Positions 43,422 through 53,208 are shown, counted from the stretch's first letter. The stretch is 64,000 bases of DNA from Hahella sp050299855 (GCA_050299855.1 JBNKWQ010000007.1:310001-374000), one strand, 5' to 3'. The notes: generated by a model not told the origin, from the letters alone. Program-made: numbers and translations.

Positions 43422-46400
43422 TTATTTAAGCGAAGTCAGCGGAACGTTGACTGCAGTGACTGATGTTGTTTCTACCTCTACTTCGCCCTTTCCCTCAAAC
43501 AGGCGGTACAACACGGGAACCACAAACAGGGTCAGTAGGGTGGACACGGCGAGCCCGCCGATAATTACCCAACCCAGAGGCGCCCACATGGACGAACCGG
43601 TGAGGGTTAACGGTAGCAGGCCACCGATGGTGGTCAGGGAAGTCAGAATGATCGGCAGCAGTCGGGTTTGGCCTGATTCGACCATCGCTGTTGCCACATC
43701 AGCGCCTTTCTCTCGCAATTGATTGGCATAGTCCACCAAAATAATAGAGTTGTTCACCACAATGCCGACCAATGAGGTGAGACCGATAAAGGCTGTAAAA
43801 GAGAAGGTGTTGCCGGTGATATAGAGCGCCAGAATGGCACCTACCAAGGCGAATGGTAGCGCTGCGAACACCACCAAAGGCTGACGGAAGGAGCGGAACT
43901 GCATCACCAGCACGGCAAAGATACCTACAACGGCAATCAGCAATGCTTTGGCCATACCACCGAATGATTCCTTGCGGTTTTCCTGTTCACCGCCGACGGC
44001 ATAGGCAATGCCTTCCGGCCAGGGGTAGTTATCAAGCCTCTCGACAATGGCATTGGTTACCAGTTCAGTCTGATATCCCGGGAGGACATCCGCCGTCACC
44101 CGCGCCATGCGTTCCAGGTTATAGTGCTGAACCATAGGGATAGCGGTTTCCATTTCCACGTTTGCCAGTTGTTTCAGTGGAATCAGGTCGTTGCGCTGGT
44201 TAGCCACCACCATACGCTCAAACTGATCCAGTGCCGGTTCATCACCTTCCCGGGTAGTGACCATAATGGGGTAATCCTCACCCTGTTCATCCCGAAGTGT
44301 CCCAACATTCAGGCCGATGAGACCACCACGAATGGTACGGTCAATGGTATCCAGGCTGACTTGGTAAAGCGCTGCCTTGTCCCGCTGAATAGCTACGCGC
44401 AGATCTACCTTATGGCGGCTGATCGGGGTGTCAACGTTTACAGTCCCTGCGGTATTTTCAATGATATCAACCACATCCTGGGCCACCTTGCGCAAGGCCT
44501 CGATATTGTCTCCCACGATTCGCATCGTGATTGGTGCCTTCAATGGTGGCCCCTGATTGAATTCTTTGAAGTGTACGCTGGCGTCGGCAAAAGTGGCGTA
44601 CTGTTGGCGTTGCTCGGTCACCCAGGCCTCAATCATTGAGTAAGGCTGTTCATCAAGTTGTACCAGAAGCTGGGCAAAGTTCGGTTGCTGCTTGCTGTCC
44701 ATGGTGTTGTAGTAGACCCGGGGATTACTCTTGCCCACATTGGTGGCGACGGTTTTAACCCCATCCTTCTGCAGCAGGTCCTGCTCGACCTGGTGGGCGA
44801 TGGTCTGGGTAAACCCGAAAGTGCTGCCATCCGGCGTTTCAATATCAACCAGAATCATGGACTTCTCAGCTTTGGGAAACAGGCTGACCCCGACTTTTGG
44901 AAACAGACTGAGGGTGCCAGCGAATACTGCTAGCGCGATCAGAAGTACAATAAACGGATGACGCAGAGACCATCCCAGAGCGCGCCGGTAAGGACCATCT
45001 GCCATCGTGTTGGTCCAGCGCAATATGGTCCCTGGCTGTTGTGCGGAAGCGCCGTGTTTCAGAAATCGGCTGGCCAGCAATGGCGTGATGCTGAGTGCAA
45101 TCAATAGTGATGCTATCAGGGTCAATGTGACGGTGACCGGCATGGAGCGAATAAAAGTTCCCGAGCCACTCTGCATCATCAAAATCGGTACAAACGCCAA
45201 CACCGTGGTAAATGTGCCGCTGACTACAGCCCAGCCCACCTGCTGCGTACCCCTGATGGCGGCTTGCTCACGTGACATTCCCTGGCGTAGATAACGGGCC
45301 ACATTTTCAGTGACTACAATGGCATTATCCACCAACAGTCCGAGGGCAATGACCAAGCCGACAATCGACATTTGCTGCAGGCCAAAACCTGTAAGGTCAA
45401 CCCAGCCCAGACCTATTGCGATGGAAAACGGAATAGCGAGCACGATCACCAGCGATGCTCTTATGCCCAGAACCAGTAATACCACTGCACCGACGAGTAT
45501 CAAGCCTTGCCAGAGATTGCTGAAGAAACCGTTAATCCGACTTTCCACACTGACACTCTGGTCATGCACAATTGCCAGTTTCAACTCACCCGGCAGGCGC
45601 TTTTCAAAGTCCACCAGGGCTTCTTTCAAGCCTTTGGTGATATCAAAAATATTGCTGCCTTTACGTTGTACAACAGCCAGGAATACTGATGGTGTGCCCT
45701 GAAAACGCGCCCGGTAGGTGGGGGTTGCTTCACTAAGATGGATATCAGCCAGGTCTTCTACATACACCACATGATCTCCGACGGCTCGGACAACGGTACG
45801 TTTGAGTGTTTCAATATCCTTATAGTCACCACTGCTGCGCACACTGAATCGGCGGTCTTCAGTATTGACATAACCACCAGGTAAATTAGAGGCTGCCTTG
45901 CCAACAGCATTCGCCAGCTCATCCAGTGAGATGCCTTGCTGCTGCAGGCGTACCCAGTCACCCTTAACCTGAATCTCAAGCTCCTGAGCGGCTTTGATAT
46001 CCACTCGCTTAACGCCACTCACACGTTCCAGACGGGTTTCCAGCAGTTCGGCGTAGTTCTTGAATTCTTCTGAAGTGGCGGTAGGCGAGGACATTGCCAC
46101 TTGCATGATTACCACGTCGGAGGGAGAGAGCTTTTGGGTGTTGAGCTTGGCTAAACCTTCCGGAAGGTCGCCACGAATCCCCTGGATTGCGGAAACAACG
46201 TCTTCGAATTTGTCCTCAGGATCGCTACCATAGAGAAACTCCACTCTGATCAGAGCCAGGCCGTCCTGAATTTCGGTCTGGATGTTCTTCAGGTCCTCCA
46301 GCTCATTGATGGCATCTTCGATAGGATCCACCACCAGACGTTCCATATCGACAGGATTAGTGCCCGGATACAGTACGGTAGTAAGCGTTGTAGGAAAGTC

Positions 46401-46520
46401 GAATTGCGGGTCTTCAGACCTCGGCATGGAGATAAAGGAAACCACACCCAGACCGACCAGTAGTAGGGCTGCCACCCAGGAAAAGGCATGATTTCGAATG
46501 GCTAGCTCTGGCAGACGCAT
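43422..46520 (-). CDS. RND efflux pump permease (HAE1/AcrB-like)
   Basis: 1032 residues, full RND length: twelve membrane helices with large periplasmic loops. Markers are RNHAFSWVAALLLVGLGVVSF at the N terminus, GLVIALGLLVDNAIVVTENVAR (proton-relay Asp in helix 4), and VGIVVNNSIILVDYANQLR in the second half. Drug or other solute export. It pairs with the adaptor gene upstream; no outer-membrane factor gene follows. Confidence 0.92.
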   Translation of the reverse strand: MRLPELAIRNHAFSWVAALLLVGLGVVSFISMPRSEDPQFDFPTTLTTVLYPGTNPVDMERLVVDPIEDAINELEDLKNIQTEIQDGLALIRVEFLYGSDPEDKFEDVVSAIQGIRGDLPEGLAKLNTQKLSPSDVVIMQVAMSSPTATSEEFKNYAELLETRLERVSGVKRVDIKAAQELEIQVKGDWVRLQQQGISLDELANAVGKAASNLPGGYVNTEDRRFSVRSSGDYKDIETLKRTVVRAVGDHVVYVEDLADIHLSEATPTYRARFQGTPSVFLAVVQRKGSNIFDITKGLKEALVDFEKRLPGELKLAIVHDQSVSVESRINGFFSNLWQGLILVGAVVLLVLGIRASLVIVLAIPFSIAIGLGWVDLTGFGLQQMSIVGLVIALGLLVDNAIVVTENVARYLRQGMSREQAAIRGTQQVGWAVVSGTFTTVLAFVPILMMQSGSGTFIRSMPVTVTLTLIASLLIALSITPLLASRFLKHGASAQQPGTILRWTNTMADGPYRRALGWSLRHPFIVLLIALAVFAGTLSLFPKVGVSLFPKAEKSMILVDIETPDGSTFGFTQTIAHQVEQDLLQKDGVKTVATNVGKSNPRVYYNTMDSKQQPNFAQLLVQLDEQPYSMIEAWVTEQRQQYATFADASVHFKEFNQGPPLKAPITMRIVGDNIEALRKVAQDVVDIIENTAGTVNVDTPISRHKVDLRVAIQRDKAALYQVSLDTIDRTIRGGLIGLNVGTLRDEQGEDYPIMVTTREGDEPALDQFERMVVANQRNDLIPLKQLANVEMETAIPMVQHYNLERMARVTADVLPGYQTELVTNAIVERLDNYPWPEGIAYAVGGEQENRKESFGGMAKALLIAVVGIFAVLVMQFRSFRQPLVVFAALPFALVGAILALYITGNTFSFTAFIGLTSLVGIVVNNSIILVDYANQLREKGADVATAMVESGQTRLLPIILTSLTTIGGLLPLTLTGSSMWAPLGWVIIGGLAVSTLLTLFVVPVLYRLFEGKGEVEVETTSVTAVNVPLTSLK

Positions 46521-46720
46521 CCTGGAATTCCTCTTGAAGTGAAAGGTGGAGAAGTAAAAGGGTCGCGCGGGATTGGCGGCGACAACAACATCTTTCAGCT
46601 GTCAGCACTTTTGCTTAGCAGCTGAATTGGCCTGGGCACTGTACAGACGGAAAAATCCGCAGACAGAAAAAAAACGATGCGCAGGCTCTCAAGCCATGCG
46701 CACCAAGGCCACACCCATGG

Positions 46721-47773
46721 CTAATTAATTGCAGCTATGTCATTGACGGGCAACACCTTACGGCCTTCAATCACGCTGGTGGCGCCGCGGGTGACAATGG
46801 TTTGTCCGGGAGTCAGGCCGCCGACAATCGCAACATGTGAAGTGGAAAAATTCTTAATTGTGACCGTTGTCATATGAGCCCGGTTTTGGGTATCCAGGGT
46901 AAAAACTTCCGCAGATGAGCCCGAGGCGGAAATAATCGCGCTTAAAGGAACAAGTACGTACTCTTCAACGTTGGACGGCATGACTGTGACCCGGCTTACC
47001 ATGCCGGACAGTAAATTCTCGTCGATAGGGTTGACGCGGACTTCAACTTCAAAGGTGCCGGTGGCCATGTTGGCTTTTGCGGCTGTTTCATAGACAAAGC
47101 CTTCAAACACTCGGTCCGGGTAGGCATCGACCATGATCTCGGCCAGATCGCCTTCTGCAATGCGGATGATATCCCTGTCGCTCAGGCCTACCCGAATCAC
47201 CCAGCCGGCATTGTCACTGGCAAATACGAGGGCAGGTACTTGCGCGTTGACCTGTTCGTTTTCTTCAATCAGTTTCCTAAGGACCCGCCCGTCTTCAGGT
47301 GCCCTAATGGTCGCATGCTTAAGGTTAAAGCGGACGATTCTCAAGTTGGCATTAGCCACTTCCACGCCGGTTTGGGCGCTTTGCAACTGATCCAGGGATA
47401 CCACTTTGCTTTTGTATAGTTTTTCGACCCTTTGCAAAGTGCGTTGTGCATCCAGATAAAGAGATTCGGACTGGGCAACCTGTGCCAGGATTTCCTCTTT
47501 ATCCAGTTCGGCTAGGATATCTCCTTTGCTAACTGCCTGCCCTTCACGTATATGCAGCCTGGCAACAATCCCGGGAGTCTTGAAAGCTAAAGTTTGTTCT
47601 GACGGATTAACCAACATACCGCTGGTTAGTATCGGACGCTGAATACGCTCGGCTTTAACAGTCTCCGTATGAACAGGAACTTCCTGTGAATGGGCAATCA
47701 ATACTGGGGCAAAAAAAAGTGCCCAGATAGCTAATAACTTCCAACGGATGTCGAGATTTTTAAGAGCATGCAT
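46721..47773 (-). CDS. RND pump periplasmic adaptor (MFP family)
   Basis: 350 residues. Signal peptide (about 1-30, IAHSQ), lipoyl half-motifs (FKTPGIVARLHIREGQAVSKGD and RAPEDGRVLRKLIEENEQVN), helical hairpin (AESLYLDAQRTLQRVEKLYKS-like), beta-barrel and membrane-proximal domains. It links the permease to an outer-membrane channel encoded elsewhere. No lipobox, so it is not a lipoprotein. ATG 47773 is preceded by GGAG. The permease start is 200 bp downstream. Confidence 0.88.
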   Translation of the reverse strand: MHALKNLDIRWKLLAIWALFFAPVLIAHSQEVPVHTETVKAERIQRPILTSGMLVNPSEQTLAFKTPGIVARLHIREGQAVSKGDILAELDKEEILAQVAQSESLYLDAQRTLQRVEKLYKSKVVSLDQLQSAQTGVEVANANLRIVRFNLKHATIRAPEDGRVLRKLIEENEQVNAQVPALVFASDNAGWVIRVGLSDRDIIRIAEGDLAEIMVDAYPDRVFEGFVYETAAKANMATGTFEVEVRVNPIDENLLSGMVSRVTVMPSNVEEYVLVPLSAIISASGSSAEVFTLDTQNRAHMTTVTIKNFSTSHVAIVGGLTPGQTIVTRGATSVIEGRKVLPVNDIAAIN

Positions 47774-48022
47774 TTGGGCGGCTCCGGAAACAATGTAAGT
47801 AATAGGTGTAAACATTGTATTCAGTGAATATATGCGGTGTCAACATTCATCTGAATCTAATCTTGCTAGCTGTTTTTTCTTAAAATGATAAAAAGTACTG
47901 CCAGGTAATACTCTTGGTAATCAAAAAAGCGATTATATCTATTTGGGTTTTGTTTTTTGGTTCGAGAGGTGATTCTCTTCACAGCCTTGAAGGTAAGGCA
48001 GATCATAGCAATGAGGTTAAAA

Positions 48023-48298
48023 ATGATGTCGATTAGCGAAATTCAAAGCAATTCCAAAGGATGGCTGTTTTACGTCAAGACGTCTTTTGCCATCGCTTTG
48101 GGGGCAGTAGCTGCAGGTATTTTTCTTATGCCTGCCGATCTTCTGGTGAAAGGGTATTTTGGTATCAGCACACTGTTCCTGGTCAGTTCAACCATCACCC
48201 TGTCGAAGACCATGCGTGATGAACATGAGGCCCAGCGGCTATTAAGCAAAATCTCTGATGCCAAAACCAATCAGATACTGCGTGAATTTGTGGACTGA
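48023..48298 (+). CDS. YiaAB-family inner-membrane protein
   Basis: 91 residues, two membrane segments, YiaA/YiaB domain: YVKTSFAIALGAVAAGIFLM followed by PADLLVKGYFGISTLFLVSS and TITLSKTMRDEHEA. Function unknown; E. coli YiaA/YiaB are uncharacterised inner-membrane proteins. GAGG six bases before ATG 48023 decides the start. The PspA-family gene follows after 85 bp in the same direction. Confidence 0.8.
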   Translation: MMSISEIQSNSKGWLFYVKTSFAIALGAVAAGIFLMPADLLVKGYFGISTLFLVSSTITLSKTMRDEHEAQRLLSKISDAKTNQILREFVD

Positions 48299-48383
48299 TC
48301 CGGTTTCGGGCTTGAACCAAAACGTGCTGGATGGTGCCAGTTATTGATAGTCAATAGATAGGTTAATCAGAAAAGGTAATCCC

Positions 48384-49088
48384 ATGTTAGTGATGCAAAA
48401 AATAACCACCGCATTCCGCGGTGCAGCGAGAGAAAGTGCCGAAAAAATGGTCGATGCCAATGCCATCCGAATCTTTGAGCAGGAAATCTACGACTGTGAA
48501 AATTCCATGCACCAGGCAAAACATGACCTAGCCCGGGTTATTGCCGAGCGGATGCGCTTGCAGCGAGTCCATGATCAACGCTGCGAGGCCGTCTCACTAC
48601 GGGAGTCTCAGACGTTGGAAGCTCTGGATAAGAAGGAAGAGGATCTGGCTCGTGAGCTCGCTGCATGGATTGCAGAGCAGGAAAAGGCAGGCAATGATGA
48701 GAAGACTGCATTAAAGAGGCTGGCGGAACATGAAGATAAACTGCGGTCTACCCTTAAGGCAGCGGTCAAACATATACAACACTACAGACGCGAACTACGC
48801 TTGGTGCAGGCTACACAGAGTTCGCAACAGGCTACACGGGCACTTGCCAGCAAAGCTAATACTCTGGGAGCGAGAATTGTGGATATGCAGGAATCTCTCG
48901 AAAGAATTCAGGCCAGGCAGCAGGAGTTTGATGATATGCAGGAAGCATTGATGAAGATAGGTGATGATCCTGGCCACCAGCAGCTGGATTCCAAATTAAA
49001 ACAGGCGGGCATTACCACAGACCATGCCGCTGATTCTGTATTGGAGCGAATCAGGCAGCAGCATGCTAGGAATACTGGAGCTTCATAA
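48384..49088 (+). CDS. PspA/IM30-family protein
   Basis: 234 residues, almost all coiled coil (about 25-200), as in PspA/Vipp1, which assemble on stressed inner membranes. The N-terminal helix (MQKITTAFRGAARESAEKMV) differs from the amphipathic membrane-binding helix of PspA. No pspF, pspB or pspC is near; the adjacent YiaAB membrane protein is a possible partner. Ends at a bidirectional intrinsic terminator. Confidence 0.82.
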   Translation: MLVMQKITTAFRGAARESAEKMVDANAIRIFEQEIYDCENSMHQAKHDLARVIAERMRLQRVHDQRCEAVSLRESQTLEALDKKEEDLARELAAWIAEQEKAGNDEKTALKRLAEHEDKLRSTLKAAVKHIQHYRRELRLVQATQSSQQATRALASKANTLGARIVDMQESLERIQARQQEFDDMQEALMKIGDDPGHQQLDSKLKQAGITTDHAADSVLERIRQQHARNTGAS

Positions 49089-49133
49089 AAAGATGATTGG
49101 TATGAGTTGGGATCAATGCTGATCTAGTTATAA

Positions 49134-49160
49134 AAAAGCACGCCTTGGAGGCGTGCTTTT
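49134..49160. terminator. Intrinsic terminator between convergent genes
   Basis: 11-bp stem aaaagcacgcc/ggcgtgctttt, loop ttgga, with A- and T-runs on both sides. It serves the PspA-family gene and, on the other strand, the small exported protein gene. Confidence 0.88.
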
Positions 49161-49195
49161 GGTTACCAGTTACACCTTTTGGTTACCAGTTACAT
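49156..49195. repeat. 20-bp tandem duplication at a terminator
   Basis: cttttggttaccagttacac is followed at once by cttttggttaccagttacat; the first unit includes the T-tract of the terminator. Confidence 0.75.
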
Positions 49196-49230
49196 ATAGG
49201 AAGGTGAAATCTTCACCGGACCGGCTATGA

Positions 49231-49515
49231 CTAATTGTCGTTGCCGACTTCCATCCGTTTGCGTTGCGCTGCAGTCAGTCCATCAGTTCTGAACTCTTCC
49301 TGCCTGCTCATCGCGGGAGTTTCGTCCATGCTGCCGGCTGCAGTGGCTTCACCTTTCTCGATGTAGTATTCCGCAAGCTCGGCGCCATGCAATAAGTAGG
49401 TCTCTGATTCGTTATGCTGATTGGCTATGCTGTTGGTGCCATCTGCCAAAACAGCTGTACTTCCAAGTGTGAATAAAGCAGAACCGGCTACCAGCACTAG
49501 ATGTTTTATGTTCAT
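49231..49515 (-). CDS. Small exported protein, unknown
   Basis: 94 residues. A clear signal peptide (about 1-24, ending AVLADG) is followed by a short, hydrophilic, acidic mature part (NESETYLLHGAELAEYYIEK, then ATAAGSMDETPAMSRQEEFR). No Cys, domain or family recognised. A very good GAGGAGG precedes the ATG, so it is probably well expressed. A set of GAGAC repeats lies 60-100 bp upstream. Confidence 0.7.
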   Translation of the reverse strand: MNIKHLVLVAGSALFTLGSTAVLADGTNSIANQHNESETYLLHGAELAEYYIEKGEATAAGSMDETPAMSRQEEFRTDGLTAAQRKRMEVGNDN

Positions 49516-49840
49516 TATTTCCTCCTCGCTTCGTGATGTTTCACGAGCTTGTTGTGGCCAACATAATCTCGGTTGAGACAGTTGCTTTGTCTCGATGTGA
49601 GACTTCTCCTTGAGACTATAATTACGGACATTGGTTGCACTTGGGTTGGTTAATATTTGTTCATGTAAATGTAATGAATTAATGCCCCGTTCAGCTGTCT
49701 TAAGCAGATTGCTTTACATGAAAATCCTGACAAATATCAGGTGGTTCCTGCCGTCATTACCTGATCGCCAGGCGATAAGCTATGTTTGCTGAAGTAACTT
49801 TGCTAAAGTCTGCAGGTCCAGCAGGAGAGCCAGATCTGAC
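49516..49840. other. Divergent intergenic region with GAGAC repeats
   Basis: No gene seen. An inverted repeat gagaca-N7-tgtctc (49575-49593) and two more direct GAGAC units (49599, 49612) lie upstream of the small exported protein gene; a candidate operator. Confidence 0.4.
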
Positions 49841-50785
49841 ATGACAACCCCCTATTCCCACCCCCTTTATCAGCCCAAGGAAAAGTTTGCCAAAGTTAAC
49901 GGCATCAAAATATGTTATGAGGAAATTGGTGATCCTGAAGGAGAGCCATTGCTAATGATTATGGGCCTGGGCACGCAAATGACCGCCTGGCCGCCAGAAC
50001 TGCTGGAGCCTATTATGGAAAGCGGATACCGCGTCATCCGCTTCGATAACCGTGATATTGGCCGCTCTGAGGAAATGGAGTTTCACCAGAAAGTTCCGGC
50101 GCCGGTTGCCTATATCCGTACCAAGCTGGGTATGAAGATTGAAGCCCCATACAGCCTTCATGACATGGCTGATGATGCTGTTGCCCTGCTGAAGCGACTG
50201 AAAATCAGCAGTACTCACCTCTTGGGTATCTCCATGGGAGGCATGATTGCCCAACTGCTGGCAAGTCGTGATGATATTGAAATCTTGAGCCTCAACCTGT
50301 TGATGACTTCCAACAACCATCCCAAGTTACCTTCGCCGGACCTTAATACCCTTTGGCGTATAAACGGCGGTGGTGTACGTGGACATGACCAGGAGGCGGC
50401 TCTGAAACGTGGATTGGCGTTTTGGGAAACAGTTCAAAGCCCGGGTTTCGCAACACCTAAGGACCGGGTACTACAGCGGATTGCCCGTGATTATCAACGT
50501 AGCTATCGTCCCCTGGGGGTGGTGCGGCAAATGCGCGCAATCATGGCGACAGGCAGTATCGAAGATTATTCAACGCAGATTACCGCACCTACCCTGATCC
50601 TGCACGGTAGTGCCGATCCATTGGTTAAACCCAAGGCTGCACACTGGCTGAAAGACAATATTTCTCACGCCCGGTTGGATATCATTCCGGGCTGGGGGCA
50701 TGATTTACCGCTACCACTATTGCCCAGGCTTGCCCACAAAATTATTGAACATATGAAATCTGCCAAGGAGACTGCTGCAGCCTGA
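49841..50785 (+). CDS. Alpha/beta hydrolase
   Basis: 314 residues. Oxyanion segment LMIMGLGTQMTAWP, nucleophile elbow LLGISMGGMIAQLL (Ser near residue 131), HGSADPLVKP with the Asp, and catalytic His in GWGHDLPLPL. The GLG-T-x-W form is shared with carboxylesterases and PQS- or aclacinomycin-esterase-type hydrolases, so the substrate is open. Cytoplasmic. The ATG lies about 15 bases past an AGCAGGAG stretch. Confidence 0.83.
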   Translation: MTTPYSHPLYQPKEKFAKVNGIKICYEEIGDPEGEPLLMIMGLGTQMTAWPPELLEPIMESGYRVIRFDNRDIGRSEEMEFHQKVPAPVAYIRTKLGMKIEAPYSLHDMADDAVALLKRLKISSTHLLGISMGGMIAQLLASRDDIEILSLNLLMTSNNHPKLPSPDLNTLWRINGGGVRGHDQEAALKRGLAFWETVQSPGFATPKDRVLQRIARDYQRSYRPLGVVRQMRAIMATGSIEDYSTQITAPTLILHGSADPLVKPKAAHWLKDNISHARLDIIPGWGHDLPLPLLPRLAHKIIEHMKSAKETAAA

Positions 50786-50840
50786 CCAGTGAATCCCCAT
50801 TGAAGCTAGCCTAGGAGCCAGTCGGACTTAAGACAGCCTC

Positions 50841-51746
50841 CTAGTTTTTAGCTTCTTGCTGTTGCATCAGAAAACTGATGAGTCTTTGGGTCAGGTTGTT
50901 GGGCGCAATATTGTCCGGCCAAAGGACATATACCGGCAGGGACTCGGGAGGCCAGGTGGGTAAGACTTCAACCAGCAGCTTCTTCCTAAGAGCCTCCTGC
51001 ACCATAAAGCTGGGAGGAGTTGACAGCCCCATTCCCGAGCAACATAGCTGATAAACCGCCTCCATGCTGTCGGTCGTTATTCTGGGTATGAAGCTGATTT
51101 CTTGTGGAGCGTTGCTACGATGATTAAACACTTTGGAGTTGGCACGCACGGATAACCCAATCCAGTCCCAGTCACGTAGATCCTCCGGCTGCTTCGGCAG
51201 TTTTTTCTTCTCATATTTTCGTTTTTCGAGATAGCTGGCAGATGCCACCAGTGTCCGGGACATATCAAACAACTTCCGCGATTTCAGCCTACTGTCAGGT
51301 AATGGGCCAATTCTGATGGCGAGATCAATACCGTCACGTATCAAATCCTGGGGATGATCACTGTAGCTGAGATGTAGCGACACCCTTGCATGACATTGAG
51401 CGAATTCAGCAATGTGTTGGGTGACACTATGATTTGCCAGCATATTGGGCAATGTCAGCCACAGTTTCCCACTAGGGTTGTCCTGGGTTTCCATCAGGTG
51501 TTGCAAACCCTGCTCTGCTGCCAGGAGCATTTCCTGTGCGGCCTTAGCCAGACGCTCTCCACTATCTGTTAGAGAAATTCGGCGAGTCGACCGGTAGAGG
51601 AGGGCCACATTTAACCGGCTTTCTAATTGGGAGATATGGTGGCTCACCACTGAAGGGGATAATCCGAGCTCCTTGGCTGCTGCCCGGAAGGAGCCTTTTT
51701 CCACCGTCTTGGCAAATACCGCCATTGCGCGCAATTCATCAATCAT
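50841..51746 (-). CDS. LysR-family transcriptional regulator
   Basis: 301 residues. HTH (ELRAMAVFAKTVEKGSFRAA then ELGLSPSVVSHHISQLESRL) in the CrgA/DsdC-like group, with a standard effector domain. Divergent from the DUF2000 and LysE genes; it probably controls them. The intergenic gttcaaattatcgaac (51782-51797) is a candidate site. Confidence 0.88.
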   Translation of the reverse strand: MIDELRAMAVFAKTVEKGSFRAAAKELGLSPSVVSHHISQLESRLNVALLYRSTRRISLTDSGERLAKAAQEMLLAAEQGLQHLMETQDNPSGKLWLTLPNMLANHSVTQHIAEFAQCHARVSLHLSYSDHPQDLIRDGIDLAIRIGPLPDSRLKSRKLFDMSRTLVASASYLEKRKYEKKKLPKQPEDLRDWDWIGLSVRANSKVFNHRSNAPQEISFIPRITTDSMEAVYQLCCSGMGLSTPPSFMVQEALRKKLLVEVLPTWPPESLPVYVLWPDNIAPNNLTQRLISFLMQQQEAKN

Positions 51747-51781
51747 GGCTTTCTCCGGTAGCTTTGCTAACTGGTTTAATG

Positions 51782-51797
51782 GTTCAAATTATCGAAC
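51782..51797. promoter_or_regulatory. Candidate LysR binding site
   Basis: gttcaaattatcgaac, with inverted GTTC/GAAC ends 8 bp apart, 36 bp before the LysR start and about 95 bp before the DUF2000 start. Fits a T-N11-A type site. Confidence 0.35.
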
Positions 51798-51892
51798 AGT
51801 GAAATTAATTTATCGCATATTATCACCGATATTGCTTGGCGTTATAGTGCGGGTAAATGGCTAGCTTCCGTATGAACAGCGAGGGTAAATTG

Positions 51893-52333
51893 ATGTCGAT
51901 CCATCCTGCAAACAACTCGTCAATAGATTACAAATGGACATTGATCATCGATCAATCGTTGCCTATTGGTCTGGTGGCAAATACAGCGGCAGTTCTGGCG
52001 CTGACCCTGGGTAAACTGCTGCCAGAGGTGATTGGGGAGGATATGACCGATGCAGATAATTTTCAGCATCTCGGAATTACCCGGCTGGCCATGCCGATAT
52101 TGAAAGGGGATGGACAACTATTAAGTGATCTGAGGTCCGCCGTCAGAGCGTATGAAGAAGAGCTGATGGTCGTTGACCTGACCAGTGACACCTTGAATAC
52201 GAGAAGCAATGAAGAATATGCCGCGCGCTTGAAAAATACCCAATCCAATCAAATTGAATATCTCGGTCTTGCGCTTTGTGGCCGGAAAAAACTGGTGAAT
52301 AAGTTCACCGGGCACCTCGGGTTATTGAGATAG
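51893..52333 (+). CDS. DUF2000-family protein
   Basis: 146 residues. Matches the DUF2000 pattern: WTLIIDQSLPIGLVANTAAV, LALTLGKLLPEVIGEDMTDA, then TRLAMPILKGD and a C-terminal YLGLALCGRKKLVNKFTGHL. Function unknown; small soluble protein. GAGGG seven bases before ATG 51893 decides the start; an upstream in-frame ATG at 51857 lacks one. Followed 59 bp later by a LysE-type exporter, probably in one operon controlled by the divergent LysR. Confidence 0.78.
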   Translation: MSIHPANNSSIDYKWTLIIDQSLPIGLVANTAAVLALTLGKLLPEVIGEDMTDADNFQHLGITRLAMPILKGDGQLLSDLRSAVRAYEEELMVVDLTSDTLNTRSNEEYAARLKNTQSNQIEYLGLALCGRKKLVNKFTGHLGLLR

Positions 52334-52392
52334 ATAGAAATAATTTAAGACAGATGAATCATTCTTTAAGAAACACAGTGGAGAACTAAACT

Positions 52393-53013
52393 GTGTCGAT
52401 CAGCTTTGTTGTTGCATCAGTTTTAATTACCTTGTTGCCTGGTCCATCAATGTTGGTGGTCATGATGAATGCCTTGCAGAAAGGGGGTTTTGCTGCTGTC
52501 GTCACGGCCTTGGGGGTTGTTGTCGCCGATGCCCTTTTGCTGATACTGACACTTAGTGGTATCGGCGCCTTGTTGTATACCTCTTCCCTGGCGTTCAGCC
52601 TGGTTAAATGGTTGGGCATAGTCTACCTCATCTATCTTGGCTTACGGCAACTGTTGTCCTCATCTAAATCAAACCGTCCCGTTATTGCTACGAATAATGA
52701 GACAGATCGGTATTCCTTATTCAGAAGTTTTATGCAGGGCCTGGTGACTACCATGCTCAACCCTAAAATCATTGGTTTCTTTATCGCATTTTTTCCCCAG
52801 TTTCTGGATTCCACAAAGACGGTGGTGCCGCAGTTGTTGGTGATGGGGCCGGTATTTCTGTTGATCGTGCTGGTGATTCTTCTGTTTTATGTGGTTCTCG
52901 CAAGTTCGGCCAAGTCTCTGCTGGATTCAGAGAGAGGACAGAGGCTGCTACAAAAACTGTCCGCAGGATTACTTGTCGGTTGCGGAATTGTGGCCATGTC
53001 CATGGAACGATAA
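52393..53013 (+). CDS. LysE/RhtB-family exporter
   Basis: 206 residues, six membrane helices. TLLPGPSMLVVMMNALQKGG at the N terminus and NPKIIGFFIAFFPQFLD in the middle are the family signatures. The GTG start follows GGAG at about eight bases. Export of an amino acid or related metabolite; co-transcription with the DUF2000 gene and LysR control suggest a specific inducer. Related to the exporter at 6394. Confidence 0.85.
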   Translation: MSISFVVASVLITLLPGPSMLVVMMNALQKGGFAAVVTALGVVVADALLLILTLSGIGALLYTSSLAFSLVKWLGIVYLIYLGLRQLLSSSKSNRPVIATNNETDRYSLFRSFMQGLVTTMLNPKIIGFFIAFFPQFLDSTKTVVPQLLVMGPVFLLIVLVILLFYVVLASSAKSLLDSERGQRLLQKLSAGLLVGCGIVAMSMER

Positions 53014-53081
53014 AACTTTCATGAGTATGCTCATGATTATTAAAACCATTTTCTATAGAAGAGATTGGTTTAAATAAAAGA

Positions 53082-53109
53082 TTGCTTTATCAATAACGGA
53101 AACTATCAT
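53082..53109 (+). promoter_or_regulatory. Candidate promoter of the rtcB leader
   Basis: TTGCTT and TATCAT separated by 16 bases; transcription would start near 53116 and give a leader of about 230 nt before the terminator. Confidence 0.4.
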
Positions 53110-53208
53110 AGGCGCCCAGTGGACTACTGTTGTACCGATGATATTCGGGTCAGTTTTCAGCAGAATCCACAAATCTTTTACTCACCCCATTATAGGAGGC
53201 ATTTGAAA

